64,000 bases of DNA from assembly GCA_037176885.1 (NCBI GenBank), contig JAWWNJ010000058.1, forward strand, positions 1,054,001-1,118,000. The letters run 5' to 3'. Every line of letters starts with the position of its first letter. Positions within the stretch are counted from its first letter, which is position 1. Below are positions 34,513 through 44,962 of the stretch, piece after piece. The notes under the pieces are model-generated. The model did no database searches and was not told where the DNA came from. It saw only the letters and a list, made by a program, of their open reading frames with translations. The DNA comes from Favolaschia claudopus. Lineage: Eukaryota; Basidiomycota; Agaricomycetes; Agaricales; Mycenaceae. Made by a program: the position numbers and the translations under genes.

Positions 34513-34887
34513 CTTGGAAGGTATCTGGTTTGGAGTGAGTTTCGTTGACGAAAGTAAGAATGGAGGGAAGAGGAGAGGTGACTTGACTTGTCACGCAGCC
34601 AAGTCTTGGATTTTGTGGTTTTGTGATATCAGTTCGCGACCGTAATTCGTTCCGAGGTCATTTGTACCCTCCACTAAATTCAAAGATTAATGATAGGCTT
34701 GGGGATACACGAGTAACCCTCGCTCACCCACTGCACACTTGAATGAGATGTCAGGGCTTGGGGCGAGGGAGGAAATAGAATCTGGTTCGCGATCGAAATT
34801 AGTTCGCGACGGAAAATCTCACCCTCTCTTCGTCGACTTGCATTCAAGACTTTCACGCGGCAATAAGACGTTCAAAATTTGGTGTAT

Positions 34888-36570
34888 TCAGATTGTGAGT
34901 TCTTCAAACGTGCTTAACAAACCCAGTCCCATCTCCCAGCGTGACTCCTGTTCTGCCGTGAACTTTGCATACTTCTCGGGATCCTTCTCCTCCAAGCTCG
35001 CTAGCGTCTGAAATCCTTGATCAATATAGCGGAAAATTCCGCCGGGAGTGTACTGTGTAAACGATGTTCGCTCCTGCCCTTCAGGGACAGGAACATTCGA
35101 GTGTACAACGGTGGCTGATGGGAGTAGGATCAGGGCACCGGCGGGGAATTCAATCACCATATTCAGATCCCAGAGGATTAGATGACCGCCTTGCGTGTGG
35201 TCAAAGTTGCCGAGTGCCTGGACCGCACACCATCCAAACGGTAGGTTCAGGACATCGCGGTGCTTGAAGGTCCATATGTTTCTTCCGAGATTGAAATTCG
35301 CGTAGCAGAACACGGACCTCGCAAACGGACGACGAAGCTCGGGGTGCTCATCCGCCAAGTCCTTGTTATGCTGATGGTAGTAGTTATACAGTCGAGGTGC
35401 CCAGAGTGCAAACGCCGCTAGATGGGGAGAGTGAATGCATGATACGTGGATGTCAATGCGAGACGCACCATCCGCAAAGCCCGCGATTCGTGTGATATTC
35501 GGGTCAGCAAGCAGCTCGTCCTCGAGGCCCTGGACATCACGGTTATTGAGCCACTTTGGAATTCGGTGCCCCTGTCCGTAGGAGAGCCCAACGTTGAGGG
35601 CGGCGAACAACCCTCGACGATGACGGCTGAGGTGCGAAGGCAGGCGGCTGCGTGTACTCGCGGTTTGAATGGCGTTGAAAGCCGCCAGGGTCGCCGCGCG
35701 ATAGTCCGGTCGGTCAGGTTGGCCCGCAAGCACCGCTACGATACGTCCGTAGCGATCAAGTATAGGATGGGGCGTGCTGTAGAAGGCTGAGATGAAGAAT
35801 GTACATGTGTGAATGAAAACCCACATTCCGTCCCACCGCACGAGATGAAAGCCGCGGCCGAGAAGTTCACGAAGCGAGCGAGGTACCTGGCTTCCTGACC
35901 GTTCCTGCGCGGTGGAGGATTTCGCGGAGTATGCCCCGAGTTTTGTTGGTAAGCTGAGCGTGTCGAGCTGTGTCTTTACCGGCGTAGCGGGGGAGACGTA
36001 TGTCTCGATGGTGGCGGGGTTGGGGACATGGCCAGCCTCCTCAATGGTTCTCGCGCGCTTCGCTGCTCGCCGAGCGTTGGCCGCCTTGGTGGACTTCTGT
36101 TTTTGCCGGAGTGTACCCTCCACCTCGGGTCTAACAGGACGACGCCGATGCGGACCTTTGGTAGGTGGATCGCTCGACGCAACCACCTCATCGAAGCTGG
36201 GTGAGCGCTGACGTTTGGTGGCAGAAGGTGGAGGTTGGTCAGAAGATTCCGTCGCCGAGGTAGAGCTGTGCGGGGGCCACTCCTCGTCAACGTCGTTGAG
36301 GGGGTCGTGGGGTGGCCACTCGTCGTCGACGCCGTCGGCGTCTTCACGATCTTCCTGATCGTCGCTCTCCAACGCGACTGCCCGAGCCAGCAGAGGGGCA
36401 AGGTCGAAAGTCCGCTCCTGGTAAGCAGTGAGGAGGGGTGGCAGCGTGAGTCGCGGGAGTGAGAGTGGCGAGTACTCGGCGCCAGAACGTGTCTACAGAA
36501 TATGATTTCGGTGTGAATCAAGCCAACAACCCTTTGTACGCACCTTCCGAGTCAATGGAAACCAAATCAT
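34888..36570 (-). CDS. KDZ cargo D: TET/JBP-family Fe(II)/2-oxoglutarate dioxygenase
   Basis: A 27-nt first exon (36,570-36,544, MIWFPLTRK) splices at GTGCGT to an exon starting at 36,492 (TRSGAEYSPLSLPRLTLPPL). Two further introns remove read-through segments near 35,800 and 35,440, giving RWDGITPHPILDRYGR and RIAGFADAAFALWAPRL. The catalytic core is complete: HRDVLNLPFGWCAVQALG gives the HxD ligands, then GGHLILWDLN, VVHSN with the distal histidine, and RTSFTQYTPGGIFRY with the 2-oxoglutarate arginine. The family oxidises modified or unmodified pyrimidines in DNA. A plausible role is altering methylation at the element's own DNA, but that is inference. It faces the KDZ transposase across a ~330-bp divergent promoter region. 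Confidence 0.88.
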
Positions 36571-36903
36571 GAGAATCTGCGGAAAGTTTCAGTACTTAAT
36601 TTGCGAAAGGGAACGAAAACAAAGTAATAAACGCGTAAAACGCGATACATCGCGTGTCGATGGATCGTTTGGTGGGTTTGAATGTCTCAGATCCGGGTAC
36701 CGATTCTTGAGACCCCACTCAACGAGTCCAACACATCCGTGGTAGCAGGGGAAAAGAGAAGCTTGGAAAGAAACTCACCAAAGGTGACGGTCGGTGGACT
36801 GAAGGTTGTGGGTGTTGTGGGTCCTTGGTGGTGGCAGTCGGTTTGTTGAGTCACAGCGTGTGACATCACATGTCACCTTGTCTACCCCCTCTCTGCTTTC
36901 TGT
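36571..36903. promoter_or_regulatory. Divergent promoter region between TET/JBP and KDZ transposase
   Basis: The two start codons (36,570 minus and 36,904 plus) are 333 bp apart with no other gene. The equivalent spacer in the first KDZ unit lies between about 3,200 and 3,604. Shared control is likely from the layout. No TATA element was assigned. Confidence 0.45.
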
Positions 36904-39900
36904 ATGTGGGCTAGGCGACGTGTCTCCAATCTTCAAAGCGCGTCTTCGGCATCCCGTGCTATTCAAGTGCACCGAGGCCCACGCCGAACGTCTCATAACG
37001 CGGGGTCTAGCACCGAAACCCTCACCAAGACCCAGATCCAAATCCGGAAAGCAGCGGATGAGCGGGACGAGGCGGCACGTAGAGCGGGTAGGTTTTTCTG
37101 AGGATTGGATGTTATGGTTGGGGGCTCACTTCAAGAACTGTTAGCCTTGACGGCGGAGCAGCGACGCGCCGAGAACGATATACGCGACCTTCCTGACTTG
37201 GACGAGGACATGGCTTGGGAAGATTATGAAGACAACGTACTGCGCGGGCGCGCCGCCGCCGACATCAGCCACGCGGGAGAAGCGCTGAACGACGAGGAGG
37301 CAGAAGATGCAGAACAGAAGCTGCTTGAGGAACTTCGTGCTCATCATCAGTGCGTACTCTCCACAAACTATTCTTCTCTTCTAAACTCAGTGTAGCAAAT
37401 TGTATGGACGGCGTGTCGACCATCGAACACGCCGGGATCGCACTCAAATTCTAGTCGATGGATTCACAGCTCAGCTCCCCCAGATGGTTGATGCGTACCT
37501 CGTGTGGTCTCTCGACAACGCAAACGAGGGTTTGGCAAAGCTCTTCGTATACCCCGATGACGCGGTTGTGGAAGATAAGGCACGTATCTACATAGTCGAT
37601 TTGTTCTGTAAGTGCGCTTTCAGTTTTAATCGCGTTATATTTCTGACACAAACCCTCGACCCTCTAGCTGCCTACTTCACTTTCGTTCCTGTAGTTCGGG
37701 GCGACCAGCTGATCACCTCCGCCTTCGTACGTCAAGGACTCATTCCAGTCTCCCCCTACAATCCTTCAGTTGCGATCACGGTTCGTACGCTCGAAGTATT
37801 TCGAGCTACGCAGCTGAGGTGCCCACGGCTTGGAATTCAAGCTTTTGTACGCACTCTGTGTGACCTGCATGGAGTATCCCCCCGCCCCTACCTCGCCAAA
37901 CAATTCCGTCTTGCCTACGACCTCTACCTTGCCATACGCGCCGCCGTCGACAAGAAAGTTCTCGCCGCGTTGGGGAGAGACTCGCCGAATTGGCGCTTAA
38001 AGAACGCCTGTCCAGCTTGTCTCTACAAGTTGGAAGGGGAGTCGCCGATACCCCTGCCCCTTCTCTGTACCATCGATGGTAACAACTCCTTGAAGCGGTT
38101 CTGGAGGCGCGAACGAGAGGAAGTTCGTGCTGATGGTACCACTGCACCCGGCGCTTCAAAGGAGTACGACGACAATCGACTTGCGGCAGGCGATTATTAC
38201 CTGACGCGGCAGGAGGTAGATGAGTGGGCGAAGGACGGGCCGATGGGGCTGGTAAAGGAGTTTGTTCCGGGGTCGTCGCTGCCAGACGAAGGGGATGGAT
38301 GTACGGAACGGTGGCAGAACATGAGCGAGGAGGCTACGGCGTGTTCGTACGGCATGTACGACGAGACGGGCATCTTCCCCGCCCTCTGTAGGCATGGGTT
38401 TGTGCTCATCGTCGTTGATATGGTTAAAAGCGGGGAGTTGTAAGTGTTAACTCACCTTGATTTCATCCGGCCCCATCTGAATACCTTTAGGGCTAAGTAT
38501 GGTTTTGCAGTCATTGCTCACCTGATACGCGAACTGGGGGAGCTCGCAATCGGATACGACTGCGGCTGTAACCTCAAGAAGATGGTCAAGGCACATCCGG
38601 TCCTCTCCAAACTCGCCGCCGACCACAATTTCGTCTCCCTTGTCGGCGCCTTTCACGGTCACGCGCATAACCGCCTATGCCAGCTCAGCAACCTGTCCCT
38701 GTACGTGGAAGGTGTGGGCTTGGAGGATCTGGAAGGATGTGAATCCTTTTTCTCCAAATCCAATGCGTTGGCCGCAACGACCCGCTACTCCACCGTATTC
38801 CACCGACAGCAGGCCATCACTACGTACATGAGACATGCAGATGCGGCTGACGCGTACCAAGGTCTATGTGAGGATCTTGATTTCATGCTCGTTCATTTCA
38901 CTGACATTTGGTTCCTGCAGCGCTCATGATCGCCAACAAATACCGTCGTGCCCTCAAACTGAAGGAAACACTTCCGGCCCTTCAATCCAGCATGGCGGCG
39001 CTAGGCGTACGGTCACGCTCTGATTTTGGGGAGTGGCTAGGCAAGGAGCGGGAGTATCTTGCAGGGTTATGCAAAGAGCCCGCACAGGAGACTCTCGAGA
39101 TGGAGTATTACCAGAAGCTGGTAAATCTTCGGGAATATGGGTAAGATTGTTTTGATTGTACAGTCGGATAGCTCATAATGCATAGCGTCCGTGGACCCCC
39201 CTGGCCTATGCATTATGAGCTTTATGCATTGCGAGATTTTGTCACACTATGTGACATTATGTGACAGCATGACGAAAATCGTCACATTCCAAGAAAGTCG
39301 TCGATTTGAGCGAATACAGTACATCATACAGTAGATTTTGTGCCCCATACCTCGTCCAATGTGATTTGCTTTGCATTCAGCAATTCCTCACGCTGTACAT
39401 GGCCCCGAAACACACGCAGGGAACGAGCCAGCTCCATGCTTTGAGTCGGATCACCTTTTGACAAACAAACCGTCTCCATCATTCTGCACATCTTCAATAC
39501 GTCGGCTGTTCCCATTTCCGCGGCAGGATCTTCATCTTCAGAGTCGTCAGAGTCGTCTATGTCTATCACATCCCCTCTCTGAACAGCTTCTTCATGACGG
39601 ACTTGCGCGACAATCTCGGCATCTGTGGTGAATTGAAGACCCTCTTCGATGGGATCGCGCTCCTCCGGTGGATCAAGGAGATCATCAATTGTTGGCACAC
39701 CAGCCGCTGAGATCCGTTTTCGGGCTCGCAAGTCATCAATGTTGGTCATCAACTCTTTCTCCAAAACAACGAGCTGGGCCGGCCTCGGAACACTCCCATC
39801 GGTTGTAGAGAATGCACCAGCAGAAGCACGCCGCTGGGAAACAAACTGCAAGGCAGCTTCTCCGTCGTCCTCAAATTCCACCAGCTCTTTCAGCACTGCT

Positions 39901-42847
39901 TCCCACACAGACTTTGAGAAACGGTCACCGAGATATTCTTTGAGGGTTGATTCTGTTTCGGGAAGTCGCATCTCGTCGGTAGCGTAAAGCTCGAGAATGT
40001 GCCAGGCCTTGTCAGCCGGCTCCTCTGACCTGAGAAATTATTGAGTAACCGACACAGCTCATCGGCAGAGACTTACGGGACAATTCCGGTATGTTTCCAG
40101 CAGTGTTTGATTGTTTCCCGTGTGACTACATTCCAAGCCTCCTTCGCCATAAGCATGGCTTCGAGAATATCAATTTTGTAGACATCCAGTTCCTCAGCAT
40201 CATCTAAATCAATTGCACGGGCACAAAATGCCTTACGATGCTGGGCTTTGAAGGTGCGGATGATCCCGGCATCACACGGCTGAACGAATGGGGTGAGATT
40301 GGGCGCGAAGAAAATGATTTCGATGTTTGTCGGCTCATAATCAATGACATGGCCTTTGAAATTGTCGAGCGTAAGAAGAATATGGCGCTTTTGACGTCGC
40401 ATCTGCTGGTCGAGATCCATGATGTACCTAGCAGACAGTTCAGAGGTAAATTAGAAAGCGGAGAACAAACTCACTGTTTAAAAATTTTGCTATTCATCCA
40501 CGCAGATTTATTGTTGAAGTAAATTAGGCCAAGAGCTTTCCCGGATTTCTTCTTGAATGAGCGAGGACGCTTGGAATGTCCAATAAACAAGAGTGGGAGC
40601 TTTTCGCCAGTTTCACTACAGGTGACCAAGATGCTAATCCGTTCCTTCTTAGCCTTCTTGCCACTCATCTGCTTTGTTGCCAGACCGCGATCCGGTGTCG
40701 CCCGCCAGAAAAATCCTGTTTCATCGGCATTGAACCGGTTTTTTGGCGGAAACCGGGCGAGAATCCCCTGCATCCTCTCACGCTCAGCCGCAACTGCAGC
40801 TGGATCACAAGAGGCTGCCTCGCCGTGTCGGCGAATCTCTTTGATGTTGTATCTGTTCCAAACATCACATCAATATCAAGATCAAAACTTGGTTTTTACT
40901 TGTTCGGACGCACGCTTTCTTGAATGAGGCAACCCAGCCGCCATTCTTCAACCTCTGTTCCTCCGGGACATCAAATTCTTTCTCAAGACGAGCTCGCTTT
41001 TCAATCAGCATGTCACCCGTCACAGTCTCGCCTTTCCCTTCCATATGCAGCACCCAGATATATATCCCCCTCTCCACATCCGGCCGTGTGACAATCCTCT
41101 CCCTCTTTGTCGACAATGCATTTGGAGTGGTATCCACCCTCTTCTCAAGCTCCGGCCGCTTTTTGAGGTTCCTAGACAATGTTTCCTGTGAAAACTCCAG
41201 AGCCCCGGTCTGAAGACTTTTGAAGTGTGCCGAAATCTCTCCCTGTGTCATATCCGGATGCGCGTCGACAAATTGAAAGACGGTCATCCAATCGAAGAGA
41301 GTGAGCTGAGGCTTCCGCTTCTGCTGGGGCGGTTTGGCAGAAGTCTTCGGAGCATCTTTTGGGGGCTTTGGTTGCCGGGGAGCTTTATCATATGGCTTTG
41401 TGTGCTGCCGGGGCTTGCGTGTTTTTGCATCAGGGGCCATCAGCTACCGTATGCGAATGGCGGGAAATTTTTCGAGTGTTTGGCGAGCACACTGATAACA
41501 AGCAGCCTGTCATTGTGTAATTTGTGTTCCGCGGCCGATTTGTGTCCGAAAAAAGTCCGAACTGTGCGGTTTTGTACCAATATTACATTTTTTATTCGAA
41601 TTTTTGAATCTCAAAATGCATAATGCCCTCCGAGACCCTATGCATTATGCAAAATGAACAAAATGCATAAATTCCCCGCCTACCAAGTCGGTGGACCCTC
41701 AAACCCTATGCAAAATGAACTTTATGCATTGTGACATCATGCATTATGAGATATCCGACTGTAATGAATGAATGTATTAACGTCTTCTCAGAGAGCGAGT
41801 AGAAGCTATCCGTAACGTGCCCGTCATAATCTCTGACGGCGCGACTACCTACGCTACTGCCGCCGCTGAAACACGACGGATTGAGACCCAACGACGACAC
41901 GCGATGGAGATTTACACGAAGACTCTACTCGACATCCAAGACCTCGAGATCCGTCTTGGAATCGCAAACCGCTGGGAGTCGGACGGCGAGGAGTGGATTG
42001 CAGCTGCAACTATGCTGCAGAATCGACGTTTCCAGCGAGCCATCGACCATTTGGAGGGTTTGGTAGTAGCGCGAATGTTTGAGCTTGCGAAGGTGAACCT
42101 CTGTGATACAGGTGAGTCGTCCTGTTCGTGCTTTGCCCTCCCTAATTCAAATCTTACTCAGGTTATAAACTACGCAAGCATATCGCGAAAGCCCTGCAAG
42201 TCCGCTCGAAAGCAGTGAAAACTGCGCTTGACCGATACAACGACGCCGCAACGGCCTTGGACCCTCCTCGACCCACACTCTCTTGGGAAGAGATCGTAAA
42301 CTACGCGTTTCTCACCGAGTTCGACCTCCTGCGGGAAGGACGTCAAGATATTCGCACAGAACCCTGGGCGCAGCCCGCCGGACGTGTTGCAATGGACCAA
42401 CATTTCAAGCTCTTGCGTGCTGATGAAGAAATCACCCGCCTTAACCTCGAGATTCGCCGACTCGTCACCCATATGCAAGATGAAACCGCCTTTCTGCTCC
42501 ACCACCAACGACGTCTTGCCAAGGACGGTGATTCCGCCCTCGCCCATCAGGTACATCTCTACCGGATGGAAAGAGGACGCTTCAACGACCTCCACTGGGA
42601 GCGGCTGCGGAAACTGAGCAGGGAACCTGGGTTCTCCGGTTCTCTGAGCCCAGGGGTGAGCTTGGATAAGCACCGCCGAGTGCCTGCTGAGGATGTCGAG
42701 ATGCCAGAGGCCCCTACTACTGAACCAGCGCCGGGCCCCGCCCCGGGCGATGATGCGGAAGGGGTGGATGAGGGCGCGGATGTGGATGTCGAGGCTGTAG
42801 CGGATGCGCTCGAGCATATCCTGCGCATAGCGCAGGATATATCGTAG
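36904..42847 (+). CDS. KDZ transposase interrupted in an intron by a pogo element
   Basis: Eight exons (36904-37087, 37136-37349, 37396-37607, 37668-38439, 38491-38867, 38921-39140, 41792-42111, 42162-42847) sum to 2,985 nt and 994 residues without a stop. Catalytic blocks of the KDZ core are visible: TIDGNNSLKRFWRR (first acidic residue), IGYDCGCNLKKM, FHGHAHNRLCQLSN and GLEDLEGCESFFSKSN (late acidic residue). The overall organisation resembles the CxC1 branch, unlike the CxC2-type enzyme at 3,604. Intron 6 (39,141-41,791) holds the whole 2,601-bp pogo element. Without it and one TA copy the intron would be 48 nt, a normal size here. The enzyme therefore remains encodable if the enlarged intron is spliced. 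Confidence 0.9.
39161..41761 (-). mobile_element. 2,601-bp pogo/Tigger-type transposon, complete
   Basis: The ends are 23-bp inverted repeats starting CAGTCGGATA with one mismatch, flanked by TA on both sides (39,159-39,160 and 41,762-41,763). Just inside each end are copies of TTTATGCATTG and a GTGGACC-containing block repeated in the same orientation, a likely subterminal binding region. The element encodes one intact transposase in antisense to the host KDZ gene. Confidence 0.95.
39324..41440 (-). CDS. pogo/Tigger-family DDE (DD30D) transposase
   Basis: Four exons (41440-40914, 40852-40475, 40427-40077, 40029-39324) total 1,962 nt and 653 residues, with 61-, 47- and 47-nt introns all in phase. 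The N-terminus is basic, followed by a helix-turn-helix (LTLFDWMTVFQFVDAHPDMT; QGEISAHFK) and a second Tc5/CENP-B-like DNA-binding domain (WVASFKKAYNIKEI, RRHGEAAS). The DDE-1 core has FNADETGFFW (D1), LLTLDNFKGH (D2) and FVQPCDAGIIRTFKAQHRK (D3), with 30 residues between D2 and D3. An acidic C-terminal region follows (DIDDSDDSEDEDP). Nothing is broken, so the enzyme may be active. It sits in the KDZ transposase intron, antisense. Confidence 0.93.
42816..42840. repeat. 25-nt palindrome at the end of the KDZ reading frame
   Basis: Two 11-nt arms (ATATCCTGCGC / GCGCAGGATAT) with a 3-nt loop, ending five bases before the TAG stop codon at 42,845. It could form an RNA hairpin or a palindromic binding site near the right end of the element. 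Confidence 0.75.
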
Positions 42848-42909
42848 TATCACATGCACGGATGTATTATTATGTATCTGAATCTGTACGGTAAATTTTA
42901 CATTGTTTT

Positions 42910-43215
42910 TCTGCGATTTTAGGGGTATTTTTGCGGGCGGGAGGGACTTCGTGCTGTCGCTGCGCTCATCGTTGATGGCGCGGTGATGGCGCGACGGCGC
43001 GCCCGGCACTCTGATGGGAACACGCGCCTTGATGGCGTCACTTCGCCGACATTTATCAAAAGCAGCGGTTAATTCCTTAATTATCTACACTAATAGCGCT
43101 CTCTTTAACGCTAATTAAGCGCTGCTTGGCTTAATTCACAAAGGACTACAGTTAGCGTAGGAGATCCACTATTACTCCTGCATTAGTATTGGTACTTATT
43201 TGGGAGCTATAGGTG
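42910..43215 (-). repeat. Right terminal inverted repeat of the 14-kb KDZ element
   Basis: Inverse of 29,229-29,484, ending GGGAGCTATAGGTG and followed by the target duplicate ATATCGCG. Confidence 0.9.
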
Positions 43216-43631
43216 ATATCGCGATCCAGGATGCTTGGCTTGTGATCAGCGCGCTAAATTAACTAAGACTTGGATCGCTTGACGACGGGTTAACGGTCGT
43301 GAATTCATTGCTCAGTGGAGCGGGAAGTCACAAATGGGCGCTATAGCAAACTGTGCCCTACTGCTGAGAGTTATTTGAGCTCTACGCAAAATGCTCCTTG
43401 TGTTGCTGGAGTTTTCGCGTCGACAGCCTCTGGCAGCGGCAGATGCTAAAAGCACAGCCACGCGGGGACGCAAATCCATCAGACGGGGATCACTACGCCA
43501 TATGTTTCCCTTGTGCACGTTGACCATCGTCCACATGCGACAACTCGACAATCTTCTGAGATGCTCAGGCAATTCTTAAGCCGTGGCTTCGCACCCTCGC
43601 TCTTCAGCATCTCCCTCCTCCCCACTCCCCG

Positions 43632-44962
43632 ATGCTGACTCTCCGCCGAGCGATGCACTCTCTCCCGCTCTCTCTCGTCTTCCTCCTGCTCGTGCCTACT
43701 TCGACCGTTCTCGGGGAGCCCCTTCCTTACCGCCCTATCCGCCCCAATTTCACTTCCGTTGAGCCCGCGCCGTACCGCCGCGACCTCGAGCGCCGCGCGG
43801 ATGACTCCTACCGGACGCTCTCGACGGCTAGCAACCCAGACTGGATGAAGAAGCTCCCGGATACAACCCCGCTCGCGTCCATCTCCATCCCCGGCACGCA
43901 TGAGTCCATGGCTCTGTTTGGCGGCGACCTCACTCAATGCCAAGGTTTGTCGCATACCTTCCTTTCTGCCCCTTCTCCTCAAGCCTGATACTCCGTACAG
44001 AGAACTTCGGCGCCTCCGCCGACACCCTCGTCGCCCAACTCAACGCCGGCATCCGCATGTTCGACGTCCGCCTCCGCATCGAGACCAACAACAAATTCGT
44101 CATCCACCACGGCGCCGTCTACCAAAACGCCAACTTCGACGACGTCCTCAACAAGATCGACGGCTTCCTCGCCGCGCACCCCACCGAGGCCGTCATGATG
44201 CGCGTCAAGCAGGAGTGTACCGGCGAGATCGGCTCCTGCACGGACGTCTCGGGTCAAGCGAGCTTTGTCGACATTTTCGATATGTACCGCGACAACAGCC
44301 CCGCTGCGCAGAGGCGCTGGTGGCAGCCTAGCGTCTCGCGTTCCAGCGCGGCAGCGAACCCGAATTTAGGGGATATCCGGGGGAAGATTGTCCTTGCCGT
44401 GATCAATGGACCGCAAGGTGGACGGACGAATCAGTATGGATTGGCACAGTTCAGCGGCTGGAACGACGGCAACTCCGCCTTCGTGCAGGACAACTACAAT
44501 GTCCCGAATACCGGCGCGATTGCGACCAAGCGGGATCAGGTGCGTTTCTTCCGCTCCACTTATTCGTACGGGCCTTCGCCTCATTGTCGTTCTTTTCCAG
44601 GTCCGCCGCTTCCTCGACCTCACCAACTCCGCCGACCAGACGAAGATCTACGTTAACTTCTGCTCCGGCGCAAGTGTGTTCGCATGGCCGGATGATGTTG
44701 CTGGTGGAGCCTTTGGGACTCAGGTGGGTACTCGTTTCCTTTCCTTTCGTGGCCTACATACGCCCTCTTATCCTCTCGTTCTTCCCGGTATGCGCTGATC
44801 CTTCACCCTATCTAGGGCGTGAACCCCTTCCTCCTCATCTACCTCGGCCAAGGCACCGACGTCCACGCCGAGGTACATCGTACCGGCGTCATGATGATGG
44901 ATTTCCCCGGAGGGGTGTTGGTCAACAAGATTCTCAGCTTCAATAACAGGTTGGCGGCGTGA
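43632..44962 (+). CDS. Secreted PI-PLC X-domain phosphodiesterase, copy 1
   Basis: Exons 43632-43944, 44001-44539, 44601-44723 and 44816-44962 give 373 residues. A signal peptide (LSLVFLLLVPTSTVLG) is followed by a propeptide-like region with an ERR site. The bacterial-type PI-PLC X domain has catalytic histidines in SIPGTHESMALFGG and FVIHHGAVYQ, and RMFDVRLRIE between them. The C-terminal block GVNPFLLIYLGQGTDVHAEV completes the fold. Members cleave phosphatidylinositol or related glycolipids, and secretion suggests an extracellular role. A close copy lies at 49,188-50,582. The start codon is about 417 bp right of the end of the 14-kb transposon. Confidence 0.9.

Larger units (their letters stand above)
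29229..43215. mobile_element. 14-kb composite KDZ transposon with TET/JBP and other cargo
   Basis: The left end starts CACCTATAGCTCCC at 29,229 and the right end is its inverse, ending at 43,215. Perfect 8-bp direct repeats ATATCGCG flank both ends (29,221-29,228 and 43,216-43,223). The terminal inverted repeats are almost identical for the first ~120 bp and remain clearly related to about 29,484 on the left and 42,910 on the right. Inside are four minus-strand cargo genes, a divergent KDZ transposase and a nested pogo element of 2,601 bp. Without the nested insertion the element would be about 11.4 kb. KDZ transposons with adjacent TET/JBP genes are known in basidiomycetes; having both ends, the target duplication and all cargo visible here gives a full definition of one such element. 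Confidence 0.92.
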
